Source: Candidatus Saccharibacteria bacterium oral taxon 488
Lineage (GTDB): Bacteria > Patescibacteriota > Saccharimonadia > Saccharimonadales > Saccharimonadaceae
Assembly (NCBI GenBank): GCA_010202645.1
Contig: CP047920.1
Span: 496,001-560,000, forward strand
Direction: 5' to 3'
DNA: 64,000 bases
The notes beneath the pieces are model-generated. The model saw only the letters and a list, made by a program, of their open reading frames with translations, had not been told where the DNA came from and searched no databases. Positions 16,870 through 26,057 of the stretch are shown here, in pieces. How positions within the stretch are numbered: the stretch's first letter is position 1; the number at the start of each line of letters is the position of its first letter. The translations under genes and the position numbers were made by a program.

Positions 16870-18669
16870 TCAATGTTTCCTCTCGGCCGCAATGTCATAA
16901 CGTGCCAGCTCATCATCAATCCCCACACCGGCTGTCCGCTGTAGCTTGAGTAAATCAGCATAAATGCCGCCTGATTTCGCCAGCTGTTTCGGCGTACCGA
17001 TCTCGTCGACCCGGCCATGTTTTAGCGTCACGATCCGATCCACCGTAGCGATGGTACTCAGCCGGTGAGCGATAATCAGCGTCGTTCGCCCCTTCATCAG
17101 CCGCTCCAGCGCCTGCTGCACTAGGTGCTCGCTCTTACTGTCAAGGTTGCTTGTTGCCTCGTCGAGAATGAGAATCGGCGCATCCTTGAGTACCGCCCGC
17201 GCGATGGCGATGCGCTGTTTTTGACCGCCAGACAGTTTGAGGCCACGCTCGCCAATTTGTGTATCGTACCCTTTATCAAGCCCGCTGATAAAGTCGTGCG
17301 CGTTGGCGGCCTTGGCAGCGGCGATCACCTGCTCATCCGTCGGCTCGTCGGCGCCATAAGCGATATTTTCACGAATTGTGCCAGAAAAGAGCGCTGGCTC
17401 CTGAAATACCGTGGCGATATGACGGCGCAAACTCTTTTGCTGCACCGCGTCAATGGCCATATCGTCAATGGTAATCTCGCCACTATCTGGCTGATATAGG
17501 CGCATCAGTAAATTCGTCAAGGTGGTCTTGCCGCCACCCGACTCGCTGACGAGAGCAACATGCTCACCGGGACGAAGCGTGAACGAGATGTCGGTCAACA
17601 CTGGTTTTTGCGGAGCAGAGGCGTAGCGAAACGAGACGTTGCGAAACTCGACTGCCCCGCGGCTCACGACTAATTCCGGCGCGTGAGGCACATCTTCAAT
17701 TGCTGGGCGTAGCGTCATCACACCAACAAAATCCCGACTCCCAGCCAGAGCTTTCTGGAAATTATCAACGATGAAACTCATGTTAAACAGCGGCATCCGC
17801 AAATTATTAATCAGCGTGATCAACAGCACCATATCGCCGATCGAAAAACGCCGCTCGGTCGTCTGCACAAAAATGTAGGCAAAAATCATAAAGAAAATGA
17901 CCGACAACACCACGCCGCGCACGATGTCCATGCTGTGCCAGTAGCGCGATTGCTTGCGCGTAATAGCAATCGTTTTGCGGTAGCGCTTGGCGAAATGACG
18001 ATATTCGAGCGACTCGCGAACGTAGCTTTTGACGACTTTAATCTGGGCGATCACCTCGGCAAACCGACCGCTGGCCATATCTGTCTCGTGATTTTTACGA
18101 TTCTGAAAGGCCTGCCACTTCTTGCTGGTCAGCGCCGTCAGCCACATAAATAGCGGGTACATAATGACCACCATTACCGCCAGCTCCAGACTGTACATCA
18201 GAACGATACCGATGGTGATACCCGTCGTGAGTAGCATTTGGAAAAAGTTATTGGCAAACATGTTCAGGAAATTCGTCGTTTCGGTAATCGCCCGGTTGAG
18301 GCGATTGATAATCGTCCCAGTCAGCTCGCCATCAAAATAACTTTGCGGCAAGCCAAGCAAGTGATGATAGTACCGCGTCGACAGCTGTTGCTTGAGCCGC
18401 GTGGCCATCACGTCGCCCCAGTAACCGCCGAGGTTTCGCACCATCGTATTCGTCACGTCAAGCGCCAGCAGCACCAGCGCCAAAAAAATCGCCTGCTCAA
18501 TTCCTACCGCGCCGCCCTCAACCACTTCAACCATCAAGTTGGTCGCCCGCGAAATCACGAACGGCACCGCGATGCCGGTCAGTGCCACGACAACCGAGCT
18601 GATACTAACCCCGACGTAGTATCTGCCCATACCGCGCGCATACCGGAGCATGTGGATTAGCGGCTTCAT
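16870..18669 (-). CDS. ABC exporter, fused membrane and ATPase domains
   Basis: 599 aa. About six membrane segments occupy residues 15-310. The nucleotide-binding domain follows with a Walker A-type loop SESGGGKTT near 370, the signature LSGGQKQR near 475 and Walker B ILILDEATSNLD near 495. The first glycine of the usual Walker A motif is a serine here. This is the MsbA/BmrA-like half-transporter class, which works as a dimer to export lipids, drugs or peptides. The substrate cannot be told. The ATG overlaps the pheT stop by one base (TGATG). Confidence 0.92.
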   Translation of the reverse strand: MKPLIHMLRYARGMGRYYVGVSISSVVVALTGIAVPFVISRATNLMVEVVEGGAVGIEQAIFLALVLLALDVTNTMVRNLGGYWGDVMATRLKQQLSTRYYHHLLGLPQSYFDGELTGTIINRLNRAITETTNFLNMFANNFFQMLLTTGITIGIVLMYSLELAVMVVIMYPLFMWLTALTSKKWQAFQNRKNHETDMASGRFAEVIAQIKVVKSYVRESLEYRHFAKRYRKTIAITRKQSRYWHSMDIVRGVVLSVIFFMIFAYIFVQTTERRFSIGDMVLLITLINNLRMPLFNMSFIVDNFQKALAGSRDFVGVMTLRPAIEDVPHAPELVVSRGAVEFRNVSFRYASAPQKPVLTDISFTLRPGEHVALVSESGGGKTTLTNLLMRLYQPDSGEITIDDMAIDAVQQKSLRRHIATVFQEPALFSGTIRENIAYGADEPTDEQVIAAAKAANAHDFISGLDKGYDTQIGERGLKLSGGQKQRIAIARAVLKDAPILILDEATSNLDSKSEHLVQQALERLMKGRTTLIIAHRLSTIATVDRIVTLKHGRVDEIGTPKQLAKSGGIYADLLKLQRTAGVGIDDELARYDIAAERKH

Positions 18670-21182
18670 CAGACTGTTTCAGCGCCCCATCTATCTTTGG
18701 CTATCTGTTCGATTCGCTGCATCACTGGCGTGATGTCCTTGTCCACTAACGTCCGCTCATGCGAGGTAAACGTCAGCCGCCATGTTATTGTTTTCTGCGC
18801 CGCATCATCCTCAGACTGGTAAATAGTGAGTGGCTCAATTCGCACCGCCATATCAACGTCCTGCACAACCTCGTCCAGCGTCTGCAGTAGCTGCTGATAC
18901 TTGACAGTGGATGGTATTTTGAGCGAGACATCGCGCGTCGTTGATGGATAGCGACTGAGCGGCTGGTAATGACTGTCGTGCCTGGCGTAAATGGCCTCCA
19001 AACCAGCTGTGTCCAGGCTGGCCGCCGCTACGCACGCTGGCAATTTGAAATTCTTGATGACCGACTGCTTCAGTTCGCCAACCATACCGATGAATTGCCC
19101 GTCGATTGTCTCAATCAGTGCACTACGCGACTGGTCAAACGGTGCCGTGACTGGGAAATTAAGCTCCTCTTCAATTGGCTTGAATACCAGCTCAGCACCA
19201 AGGTCACGCGCCAACTGCTCAACCAAGCGACGAATCACATAAAACGGCGCGCCCGCTCCTGGCTTTTTAGCGGCGTAGACGATATCCGTAAACTGACTGG
19301 CTACTGGCAAGCCATCTTCGCCTAGGCCATGCATTTTGCTGTGGCCCTTACCCATTTCAAACAAAGCAAATTCATCATGCCCGGCCTTGATATTGGCGTG
19401 GACCTTGTCCAGCAAACTCGGAAGCACCGTCAAGCGGTAATATTGCAAATCAGGGCTGAGGGCGTTTGATAATTTGTATGCCTGAGCAACGTCCTGCTCG
19501 GCATTTTTTAGGATGCATTCGTGAACGAAACTGTAGGTCAAGACTTCGTTGGCACCGGCACGCGATAGACTACGGCGAACGGCGTTTTTCAATTCACGAC
19601 GCAAATTTTTTGGCGCGGGTTTAATGCTGCGATGCGGTAATTGACGCGGTAATTTATCAAAGCCATACAGCCGGCCAACTTCTTCGACGATATCCTCAGG
19701 CAGCTCAATATCGGTGCGCCAAAACGGGCTGTAGACCATCATGCCGTCCTCACCATACTCGCGCCCTTCATCAACGAAAAACTCAACGTTTCCTAGTAGC
19801 GTATTCATTTCACCATCAGCAAAATTTACGCCGAGCCGCTCTTCAACAAATCCACTTGGCACCAACAACCCGCCGCACCAGTGCGTACCGCCAGCCAATA
19901 CGGAGCGCAGAGACTGATGATTCTTAAACAGCACGGGACTGGCCTGGACACCACCCGCCATACCCATCAATTGTTTGAGGACGGGGTCGGTTTGTGCCGG
20001 TGACTGACCCTTATTAAACCGCGTCAGCGCATCGGTGAAAATACCATGGCGCATGGCTGTGCGGCGCAGCGCATACATGTCAAAATTAGCACATTCGAGG
20101 ATGATGTTTTTCGTGCCATTTGAGACTTCAGTGTCAGCACCGCCCATAATTCCCGCGAGACCTATCACACCCTCGCCATCAGCGATGACGATGTCGTCAT
20201 TCGTCAACTCGTAGTCCTTACCGTTGAGCAGGCTGACCTTCTCGCCGTCACGAGCCAGCCGCGCCCCGAGCGTACGCCCACGCAATTTGTCATAGTCATA
20301 GGCATGCGTTGGCTGTGCCGTCATGAGCATCATATAATTCGTGGCATCGACGATGTTGTTAATTGGTTTGCCGCCCATCGCCACCAACTGACATTGCAGC
20401 CACAACGGACTTGGCTGCACCTCAATATTTTTGATGGCTACCGCTGAAAACACCGGCACTACTTCAGTCGCCTCATTGAATATTTCAAGCTCGAGACCGT
20501 CGCCACCAGCAAATTCTTGAATCACATTGTACCACTCAGGACTAGTAAACTGCTGATGAAAAATCCCAGCAATCTCGCGCGCCACGCCGAGTTGCCCAAA
20601 ACAATCCGGCCGGTGCGTAAACATCTTATTCTCAATGTCCAATATATAGTCATCCAGCCCAAACATTTCCGCGAAACGAGCACCTGCCGTGAGTTCAACT
20701 CCCGCCGGCACGTCGTGTTCATGAATCTCAACAATTCCCTCGTGATCCGTACCGATATCCAGTTCGTCCGCCGCCGCTAACATACCTTGGCTGAGCACGC
20801 CACGCAGCGGTCGCGCGTCCAGCACAAATGGCTCGTCGTCATCAAAGCTTACTGGCACCGTGCTTTTTGGCGGCAACCAAATCGCCCACATATCCGCATG
20901 CACGTTCGGCGCGCCGCAGACTACCTGCACCAGACCATTATCATCGCGCGGTACGCCCGCCACCACACCGCCATCATCAATCTTGGTCACGCTCAGCCGA
21001 TCAGCATTAGGGTGCTTGGCGCATTCAACCACCCGGACGATCCGCGCACCGCCGTATTTGGCTTTGAGATCAATCACCTCCTCGACGCCACCAAGCTGCT
21101 GATTGACCCGCGCCACCAACTCATCCACCGGCGGTAATTCAAAATTAATCAATTGTTTGATAAGATTTAGGCTGACTTTCAT
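18669..21182 (-). CDS. pheT: Phenylalanyl-tRNA synthetase beta subunit
   Basis: Beta chain of the heterotetrameric enzyme. The 837 residues contain an N-terminal tRNA-binding (EMAP-like) domain near 45-155, the B3/B4 editing domain, the B5 domain and a C-terminal FDX-ACB anticodon-binding domain (about 745-837). It is separated from pheS by nearly 5 kb and has its own promoter, so the two subunits are not co-transcribed. The start is leaderless: a TATACT ends seven bases before the ATG. Confidence 0.96.
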   Translation of the reverse strand: MKVSLNLIKQLINFELPPVDELVARVNQQLGGVEEVIDLKAKYGGARIVRVVECAKHPNADRLSVTKIDDGGVVAGVPRDDNGLVQVVCGAPNVHADMWAIWLPPKSTVPVSFDDDEPFVLDARPLRGVLSQGMLAAADELDIGTDHEGIVEIHEHDVPAGVELTAGARFAEMFGLDDYILDIENKMFTHRPDCFGQLGVAREIAGIFHQQFTSPEWYNVIQEFAGGDGLELEIFNEATEVVPVFSAVAIKNIEVQPSPLWLQCQLVAMGGKPINNIVDATNYMMLMTAQPTHAYDYDKLRGRTLGARLARDGEKVSLLNGKDYELTNDDIVIADGEGVIGLAGIMGGADTEVSNGTKNIILECANFDMYALRRTAMRHGIFTDALTRFNKGQSPAQTDPVLKQLMGMAGGVQASPVLFKNHQSLRSVLAGGTHWCGGLLVPSGFVEERLGVNFADGEMNTLLGNVEFFVDEGREYGEDGMMVYSPFWRTDIELPEDIVEEVGRLYGFDKLPRQLPHRSIKPAPKNLRRELKNAVRRSLSRAGANEVLTYSFVHECILKNAEQDVAQAYKLSNALSPDLQYYRLTVLPSLLDKVHANIKAGHDEFALFEMGKGHSKMHGLGEDGLPVASQFTDIVYAAKKPGAGAPFYVIRRLVEQLARDLGAELVFKPIEEELNFPVTAPFDQSRSALIETIDGQFIGMVGELKQSVIKNFKLPACVAAASLDTAGLEAIYARHDSHYQPLSRYPSTTRDVSLKIPSTVKYQQLLQTLDEVVQDVDMAVRIEPLTIYQSEDDAAQKTITWRLTFTSHERTLVDKDITPVMQRIEQIAKDRWGAETV

Positions 21183-21189
21183 ATATATC

Positions 21190-21195
21190 AGTATA
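21190..21195 (-). promoter_or_regulatory. Leaderless -10 of the pheT operon
   Basis: TATACT on the minus strand, seven bases before the pheT ATG. A TTGACT lies 19 bases further upstream (21215-21220), a long but possible -35 spacing. Confidence 0.65.
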
Positions 21196-21200
21196 CCATT

Positions 21201-21707
21201 CTAATCAATGGTGTAGTCAAACACCTTGACGGGAATACCTTTTTCTTGAGCTTGATCAATTGTAAACGTCGTGCCAGGGCTATAGTTGACCCGAAACGCC
21301 ACCAGTTCGTCCGCCAAGTCAACAATTTGACAATTACGCGCATGAAATGAATCAGCGTTAACTTCATTAAAATCAGTAGCATCGCGCAGTACTCCTGGCC
21401 GATGTTTGGCAATGTCTCGCAAAAGAGCGACCGTCGCAATCACATCATCTTGGCGACATTTGCCGACGGCTGCACGGTCATACAATGCTTGGCAATACAG
21501 CTCCAATTTTACTGGCAAAAATATTCGAAACCGCACCGCCCCCAGACCATGTTCATACGCCAACCGAGCCGCTTCATGATCAGCACCAGTAGCGCCGCCC
21601 GACACAATCCCGCCGCCTTCAGCAATCTTTTGCCCGATAAACTGTTCAATGTCACGGCGAATCGTGTCATTTACTTCACGCGTACCGACAACTCCGAGCC
21701 ACTTCAT
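21201..21707 (-). CDS. SLOG (DprA/Rossmann)-fold protein
   Basis: 168 aa with the nucleotide-binding look of the DprA/LOG superfamily: GVVGTRE at the N-terminus and GGGIVSGGATGAD near residues 31-43. It lacks the extra domains of DprA itself. Proteins of this fold bind nucleotides or nucleotide-derived ligands; no substrate can be assigned. It starts 24 bases after the HIT gene, which suggests co-transcription. Confidence 0.75.
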   Translation of the reverse strand: MKWLGVVGTREVNDTIRRDIEQFIGQKIAEGGGIVSGGATGADHEAARLAYEHGLGAVRFRIFLPVKLELYCQALYDRAAVGKCRQDDVIATVALLRDIAKHRPGVLRDATDFNEVNADSFHARNCQIVDLADELVAFRVNYSPGTTFTIDQAQEKGIPVKVFDYTID

Positions 21708-21730
21708 TATTTCGCCCTGTTGACTAAATA

Positions 21731-22186
21731 TTACTCCCGAGCAGCAATAATCTGTGCCTGAATCCGGTCTAGTTCGGCCTCGTCCATCCTCGGCCCCTCA
21801 GTCGTCGTCAGCCAGCCACGATAGTTCTCATGAAACTCTGCATTTTCCGCCCAGACGTCAGTCCGTCCCGCCAAGTCGCCATGTAGCGGATACAGCTTGG
21901 CGTGCACATGCGCTACACCCGTCCCCTCGAACACCAGCGCTACTCGTGGCGTATCAAATGCCCGTTCTAGTAGCCGCGCCACCTGACGCACTGCTCGCAT
22001 AAACTCCAGATATAGCGTCTCGTCAATTGCAAAAATATAATCGCCCGGGTTGTGCTTTGGAATGACCACCGTCACCCCCGGGGTATTTGGAAACGGCGTG
22101 AGAAACGCCAAAAACTGCTCGTCCTCCCAAACCTTCCATGATTTTACGGTGCCTGATACAATGTCGTCGAAAATTGTATGGTTCAT
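21731..22186 (-). CDS. HIT-family nucleotide hydrolase/transferase
   Basis: 151 aa. The histidine triad appears as HVHAKLYPLH near residue 97-106, close to the family HxHxHxx pattern, and the N-terminal half has the usual HIT beta-strands (VVIPKHNPGDY near 42). Members cleave adenylylated or dinucleoside polyphosphate substrates. The start is leaderless. Confidence 0.85.
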   Translation of the reverse strand: MNHTIFDDIVSGTVKSWKVWEDEQFLAFLTPFPNTPGVTVVIPKHNPGDYIFAIDETLYLEFMRAVRQVARLLERAFDTPRVALVFEGTGVAHVHAKLYPLHGDLAGRTDVWAENAEFHENYRGWLTTTEGPRMDEAELDRIQAQIIAARE

Positions 22187-22192
22187 GCGTCC

Positions 22193-22198
22193 ATTATA
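22193..22198 (-). promoter_or_regulatory. Leaderless extended -10 of the HIT gene
   Basis: TGA-TATAAT on the minus strand, ending exactly six bases before the ATG at 22186. Confidence 0.7.
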
Positions 22199-22223
22199 TC
22201 AAACTTATGCTAAATCAGTAAAA

Positions 22224-23936
22224 TTAGATCTGCATACAACGACTAAAGGTAGTCTCATCTGGGGATATTGCCCGCAAAACCGCCTCACCATCAGGCAAGT
22301 CTATAGGGAATTTGATCTTATTGGTATGGTTAATAAATACCGCAAAGCGATCCAGCATACTACGCGCAGGAACCCCCTGCTTCTTATGAATTTGTTCATA
22401 CGTATGGGCTGCCACGCGCGCCATTATCGCATCGCATAGCTCATGATCATCACCACACATATCGCCAATCATTCTACACGCAATCTCAGCCGCCAAGCTG
22501 TCATCTGATAATCGCTGGTACTTCTCTTCGCCAAGTTGGCTATAGACATCATCATTATGTCGTCGCAACTTCTCCACTTCCTTCTCGATACCAAACTTTT
22601 GTACAAGGTCATTTGATTCCTCTGGTAATAAGGTCTGAAGAGTGTTACGCAGCATCCACAAAGGATTAATTCTCGTCCGGATATCGTACCGATCCTCATT
22701 AAGTAACCGGTCAATTATCACCTGCGGGTCGCTCACTGCTCTCACCGTATCAGCAAACCGCTCTCTTACATATTCGCTATATGCTGGGTCGATATTCTCA
22801 ACTACGTGACGTAGCTCCTCTGGTGAATTGACGGTGTCAAACCTCTCTTCATAATCTTTAGCCATCTTCTGTCTAGGCGAACCCTCGGGAAACTCCCATG
22901 ATCTTTTTGGCAGCCGATGATCAGGCTCGCTCAGTCTGATACCAAGTTCCTCGAGCTGAGCATTGGCAATGTTATCAAGAGTTTCTACCGCTTCACCGCA
23001 CCGCTCAAGCCTCATGACGTGCTGCTTAAAATCTTCACCACCTTCCCAGTCCTCAGGTAACACCTTCCGCCTCTTTTTAAGCCACGAAATGACGTCTTCG
23101 TAGCTATACCCATCATCGTATTTCAATAAAAGGCCACCGCCCTGCTCACCCCAGCTAATCTCACTCCACAACCCGTCTTCCAACACGCCAAGCCAAATAT
23201 TACGATTATCCTCGTCGTTCAGAGTCGCTAGGATCTCATCTTTCACCTTTTTAAGTAGATCATTGCGACATGCTTCGCTAAATGGTAAGCTCTTGATACT
23301 CCTCTCGGCATCGCCCAGTAGTCTATTAACCATCCTGTCAGTACTATTCACTAAAATATTCGTACCATACTTATCAAGTATTTCAGCATCAGCAACTATT
23401 TTTGTCAATGGCCCATGCAGTAGTGTCGCCACTTTCTGTTCATGCTCTCCGAACCATGTGCGACAGTCACCACGAAGCTCCTCAGTTGTTTTACGAGTGG
23501 GCCAATTTGATTTTTCGAATAGATCACTCCAATATACATCAAGATACTTCACGGTTTCTGGCGCACAGTGAGCTAATGTTAGTGTATATTCCATGATATC
23601 AGCGAGACTCGCACTACCTGTATGGCAATGCTTGACAAACCCATCCATATTGTCAGTAAACTCTAATGTTTCCGTAGAGTGACATACTTTTCCTGTCTCA
23701 ATTTTGATACCAATCAAACTTCCGTCATCATAAGAATGGTTTATCCTATCAAAGAAATCAGCTGGCAACATAATATCTTGTGCCGACTCACACAGCGTAT
23801 CTAATACTGCTCGCTCCTTTAAGTACATGGGGTTATACCTCTCAAAAACTTCACGAATTTGATGGGACACTGACTCATGGTCGTGATTTTTATCCGAGGT
23901 AACTTCATGACTGTTGGCTAAAATATGTTCATTCAT
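22224..23936 (-). CDS. Large orphan protein of unknown function
   Basis: 570 aa, hydrophilic and charged, without signal peptide, membrane segment or a motif that I recognise. Long stretches look helical (Leu/Glu/Arg/Asp-rich). The gene looks more A+T-rich than its neighbours by eye. It stands alone, with its own leaderless extended promoter, divergent from the CYTH gene. Such features fit an accessory gene, but no function can be offered. Confidence 0.75.
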   Translation of the reverse strand: MNEHILANSHEVTSDKNHDHESVSHQIREVFERYNPMYLKERAVLDTLCESAQDIMLPADFFDRINHSYDDGSLIGIKIETGKVCHSTETLEFTDNMDGFVKHCHTGSASLADIMEYTLTLAHCAPETVKYLDVYWSDLFEKSNWPTRKTTEELRGDCRTWFGEHEQKVATLLHGPLTKIVADAEILDKYGTNILVNSTDRMVNRLLGDAERSIKSLPFSEACRNDLLKKVKDEILATLNDEDNRNIWLGVLEDGLWSEISWGEQGGGLLLKYDDGYSYEDVISWLKKRRKVLPEDWEGGEDFKQHVMRLERCGEAVETLDNIANAQLEELGIRLSEPDHRLPKRSWEFPEGSPRQKMAKDYEERFDTVNSPEELRHVVENIDPAYSEYVRERFADTVRAVSDPQVIIDRLLNEDRYDIRTRINPLWMLRNTLQTLLPEESNDLVQKFGIEKEVEKLRRHNDDVYSQLGEEKYQRLSDDSLAAEIACRMIGDMCGDDHELCDAIMARVAAHTYEQIHKKQGVPARSMLDRFAVFINHTNKIKFPIDLPDGEAVLRAISPDETTFSRCMQI

Positions 23937-23943
23937 AAACTAT

Positions 23944-23971
23944 ATTGTATCATTTAATTACAAAACTTCAA
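23944..23971 (-). promoter_or_regulatory. Leaderless promoter of the 570-aa orphan
   Basis: TTGAAG (23966-23971), 16-base spacer, extended -10 TGA-TACAAT (23944-23949), then seven bases to the ATG at 23936. Confidence 0.65.
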
Positions 23972-24067
23972 GCGCTCGGATTCCTCGGGTGGCAGCACAA
24001 CTGCTTTCCAGGTCTTATCGCTAGCTTTTTTGAGACAAAAACTAATACAAATAATACCAACCTACCG

Positions 24068-24073
24068 TATAAT
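24068..24073 (+). promoter_or_regulatory. Leaderless -10 of the CYTH gene
   Basis: TATAAT, six bases, ATG at 24080. It defines the start well downstream of the open frame's first possible codon at 23945. Confidence 0.7.
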
Positions 24074-24079
24074 AGCCAC

Positions 24080-24640
24080 ATGGATATACCATTAGAAATC
24101 GAACGCAAACGCCAATTAACTGGTGACGCAAAAGAATTAATCAAGCAGTTGCGAGAACTCGGTTTTGAACTGCAGAGTAATCTCCACGAAATTGACACGT
24201 ATTATTCTCGTCCTGATGTCGACTTTATGCAGACGGTTGAATGCTTACGGATTCGCCAGCGCGATGGTTTTGCCGAGGTGACGTACAAACCTGCAACGAC
24301 GACTGCGACACATACGGAGAATAATGTAATTATTAAGCCCGAAACAAACCTACCGATTCAGCCCGGTGACGCAGCAATCGCCAAACAGCTACTGGCAAAT
24401 CTCGGCATGGTGCGGCTGGTCGAGGTCAACAAATACCGTCGCTCGTTCCAGTCCTCTGATTTTCCGCAGGCAACGGTGGCCATAGACGAAATCAAAGACG
24501 CTGGGACGTTCGTGGAAGTTGAGGTTTTATCAGATGATGAGACTAGTGCGCTGGCGATGATTAGTGACATTGAAACCAAGCTCGGCCTTGAGTCGGCAGA
24601 AGTTGTCACGCGGCCTTATCGAGATGTTTGTATGGGATAA
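24080..24640 (+). CDS. CYTH-domain triphosphate-binding protein
   Basis: 186 aa from the ATG at 24080. The N-terminus carries the CYTH hallmark ExExK (EIERK at residues 5-9), followed by alternating charged strands that line a triphosphate tunnel (YYSRPD, LRIRQRDG, VTYK, EVEV). Relatives are class IV adenylate cyclases, thiamine triphosphatases and inorganic triphosphatases; the substrate here is open. The frame is open back to 23945, but the -10 placement argues for 24080. Confidence 0.85.
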   Translation: MDIPLEIERKRQLTGDAKELIKQLRELGFELQSNLHEIDTYYSRPDVDFMQTVECLRIRQRDGFAEVTYKPATTTATHTENNVIIKPETNLPIQPGDAAIAKQLLANLGMVRLVEVNKYRRSFQSSDFPQATVAIDEIKDAGTFVEVEVLSDDETSALAMISDIETKLGLESAEVVTRPYRDVCMG

Positions 24641-25111
24641 TCAAGCTACGTTTTTATCAAATCCACGCCTCGCCCCACCACCCAATCGCAGCAGTACATT
24701 ATACAAAAAAATGATAACTCCCCAAAAAATCACGCTCAGATAATTACCCCAATTAAAATCATTCCAAGGATTGCGGGTCGGGCTGCCTGTCGGGTCGTAC
24801 GCCACAAATCCCACTACGGCCATCACGAGAATGATCAGGAGGCCGGAGATAATAATTTCACGCACATAGCTAGAGCGCTGAAATAGTGATAGCCTCAGGT
24901 TATATCGAGCATCTGACGGCAACAACACTAATAACACAATAACGATATACGATGGGATGGTTATTATGCCCTCAAATACATCCCACGGGTTAACCTTCAT
25001 GATATCAGGCCTCACCATCTTCACAATCTCTTGCATGCCGAATGACACCCCAAAAAATAACGCCAGTATGATCAGCACTAGCCCAATGGAGCTCCATCGT
25101 CTAGTCTGCAT
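24641..25111 (-). CDS. Four-span membrane protein, partner of the 309-aa protein
   Basis: 156 aa with about four membrane segments (near 10-28, 48-68, 88-108, 125-145) and a basic C-terminus. No enzyme motif was seen. Its ATG lies inside the end of the upstream 309-aa gene (11-base overlap), so the two are translationally coupled and probably act together. No family was recognised. Confidence 0.7.
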   Translation of the reverse strand: MQTRRWSSIGLVLIILALFFGVSFGMQEIVKMVRPDIMKVNPWDVFEGIITIPSYIVIVLLVLLPSDARYNLRLSLFQRSSYVREIIISGLLIILVMAVVGFVAYDPTGSPTRNPWNDFNWGNYLSVIFWGVIIFLYNVLLRLGGGARRGFDKNVA

Positions 25112-26030
25112 TGTTCGCTCCCGCTATGACGCCAGTAGCCGCTTTATATACCTCGTGGATTTTACTAAAAACCTGGTTGTCATATTCTTCTCGGTCTTCG
25201 ATGCTGCTGTCTGGCAAGTCTATCGTATTCTTAAACTGAGGCTGCATAATATTAACCGACGTCACCTCCATACCTTCTTCAATTTCAACGTCGTAGACCT
25301 GCTTTTCGACACCCGGAAATTCCTTTACATAGTGATCAATGTACGCGCCAGGAGACAGAAACTTACCTCTGCTTGGCCGAAAATCGATAACGACCGTGCC
25401 GAGCGTATCGGTATGATTATCGATTGAAGGTGCGGAGAATAAACTTTTCGCTAGTTGGCTAATTTTATTATTGTGCTCTATGGCTTCACGAGTAACAAAT
25501 ATCTTCGCAGATTTTATACGATGCGCCCGCCTGATTAACTCGATGGCATCGGGATGGCAAACCACCGTCCCGATAAACGCTAGCTTTTCAGAAAGCGAGA
25601 GCTTTGTTGCGCGATTGTTTATATACGCTAGGATCTTTACGTTTGTGGCAACATTTCGGTTATATTCTAACGCCATAATTCCCTTGTCAGCATAGTACAG
25701 GAAATGCACTACCTGTACCGGCAGCTGCCCATCAGGCAGCGGATAGCGCTTGACGAGATCATCATCGTCCCTACCTATAGTAATCACATTTGACCCATAC
25801 ACGGCGATGATGCCAGTATAGCATTTGGATAGTTCGCTGGTTTTATGTAACTTATCAAACTGCAAGAGCCGCATGAATGACTCATTGTCATTTGGATTAT
25901 ACTGCCAATTTCTATCGTCTTCTTCAAGATTCATTAAATCACGTAGAGCATCCTCAAACGGGTAGCTACCATATCCCTCATCATCACGATTAGTGATGTT
26001 GTATAGAAATACGTTGCGTTTAATCATCAC
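25101..26030 (-). CDS. Soluble orphan protein coupled to a membrane protein
   Basis: 309 aa, cytoplasmic in character, no family assigned with confidence. The N-terminus (MIKRNVFLYNITN) and the middle part look like a compact mixed alpha/beta protein. A GGAGA site lies seven bases before the ATG. It follows pheS by 27 bases and overlaps the gene for a four-span membrane protein. The layout (soluble protein of about 310 aa plus small four-span membrane protein) resembles two-gene membrane-effector defence modules such as Kiwa, but no sequence relation is claimed. Confidence 0.65.
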   Translation of the reverse strand: MMIKRNVFLYNITNRDDEGYGSYPFEDALRDLMNLEEDDRNWQYNPNDNESFMRLLQFDKLHKTSELSKCYTGIIAVYGSNVITIGRDDDDLVKRYPLPDGQLPVQVVHFLYYADKGIMALEYNRNVATNVKILAYINNRATKLSLSEKLAFIGTVVCHPDAIELIRRAHRIKSAKIFVTREAIEHNNKISQLAKSLFSAPSIDNHTDTLGTVVIDFRPSRGKFLSPGAYIDHYVKEFPGVEKQVYDVEIEEGMEVTSVNIMQPQFKNTIDLPDSSIEDREEYDNQVFSKIHEVYKAATGVIAGANNAD

Positions 26031-26057
26031 ATATCTCCGAATGGACTAATGACTTAA

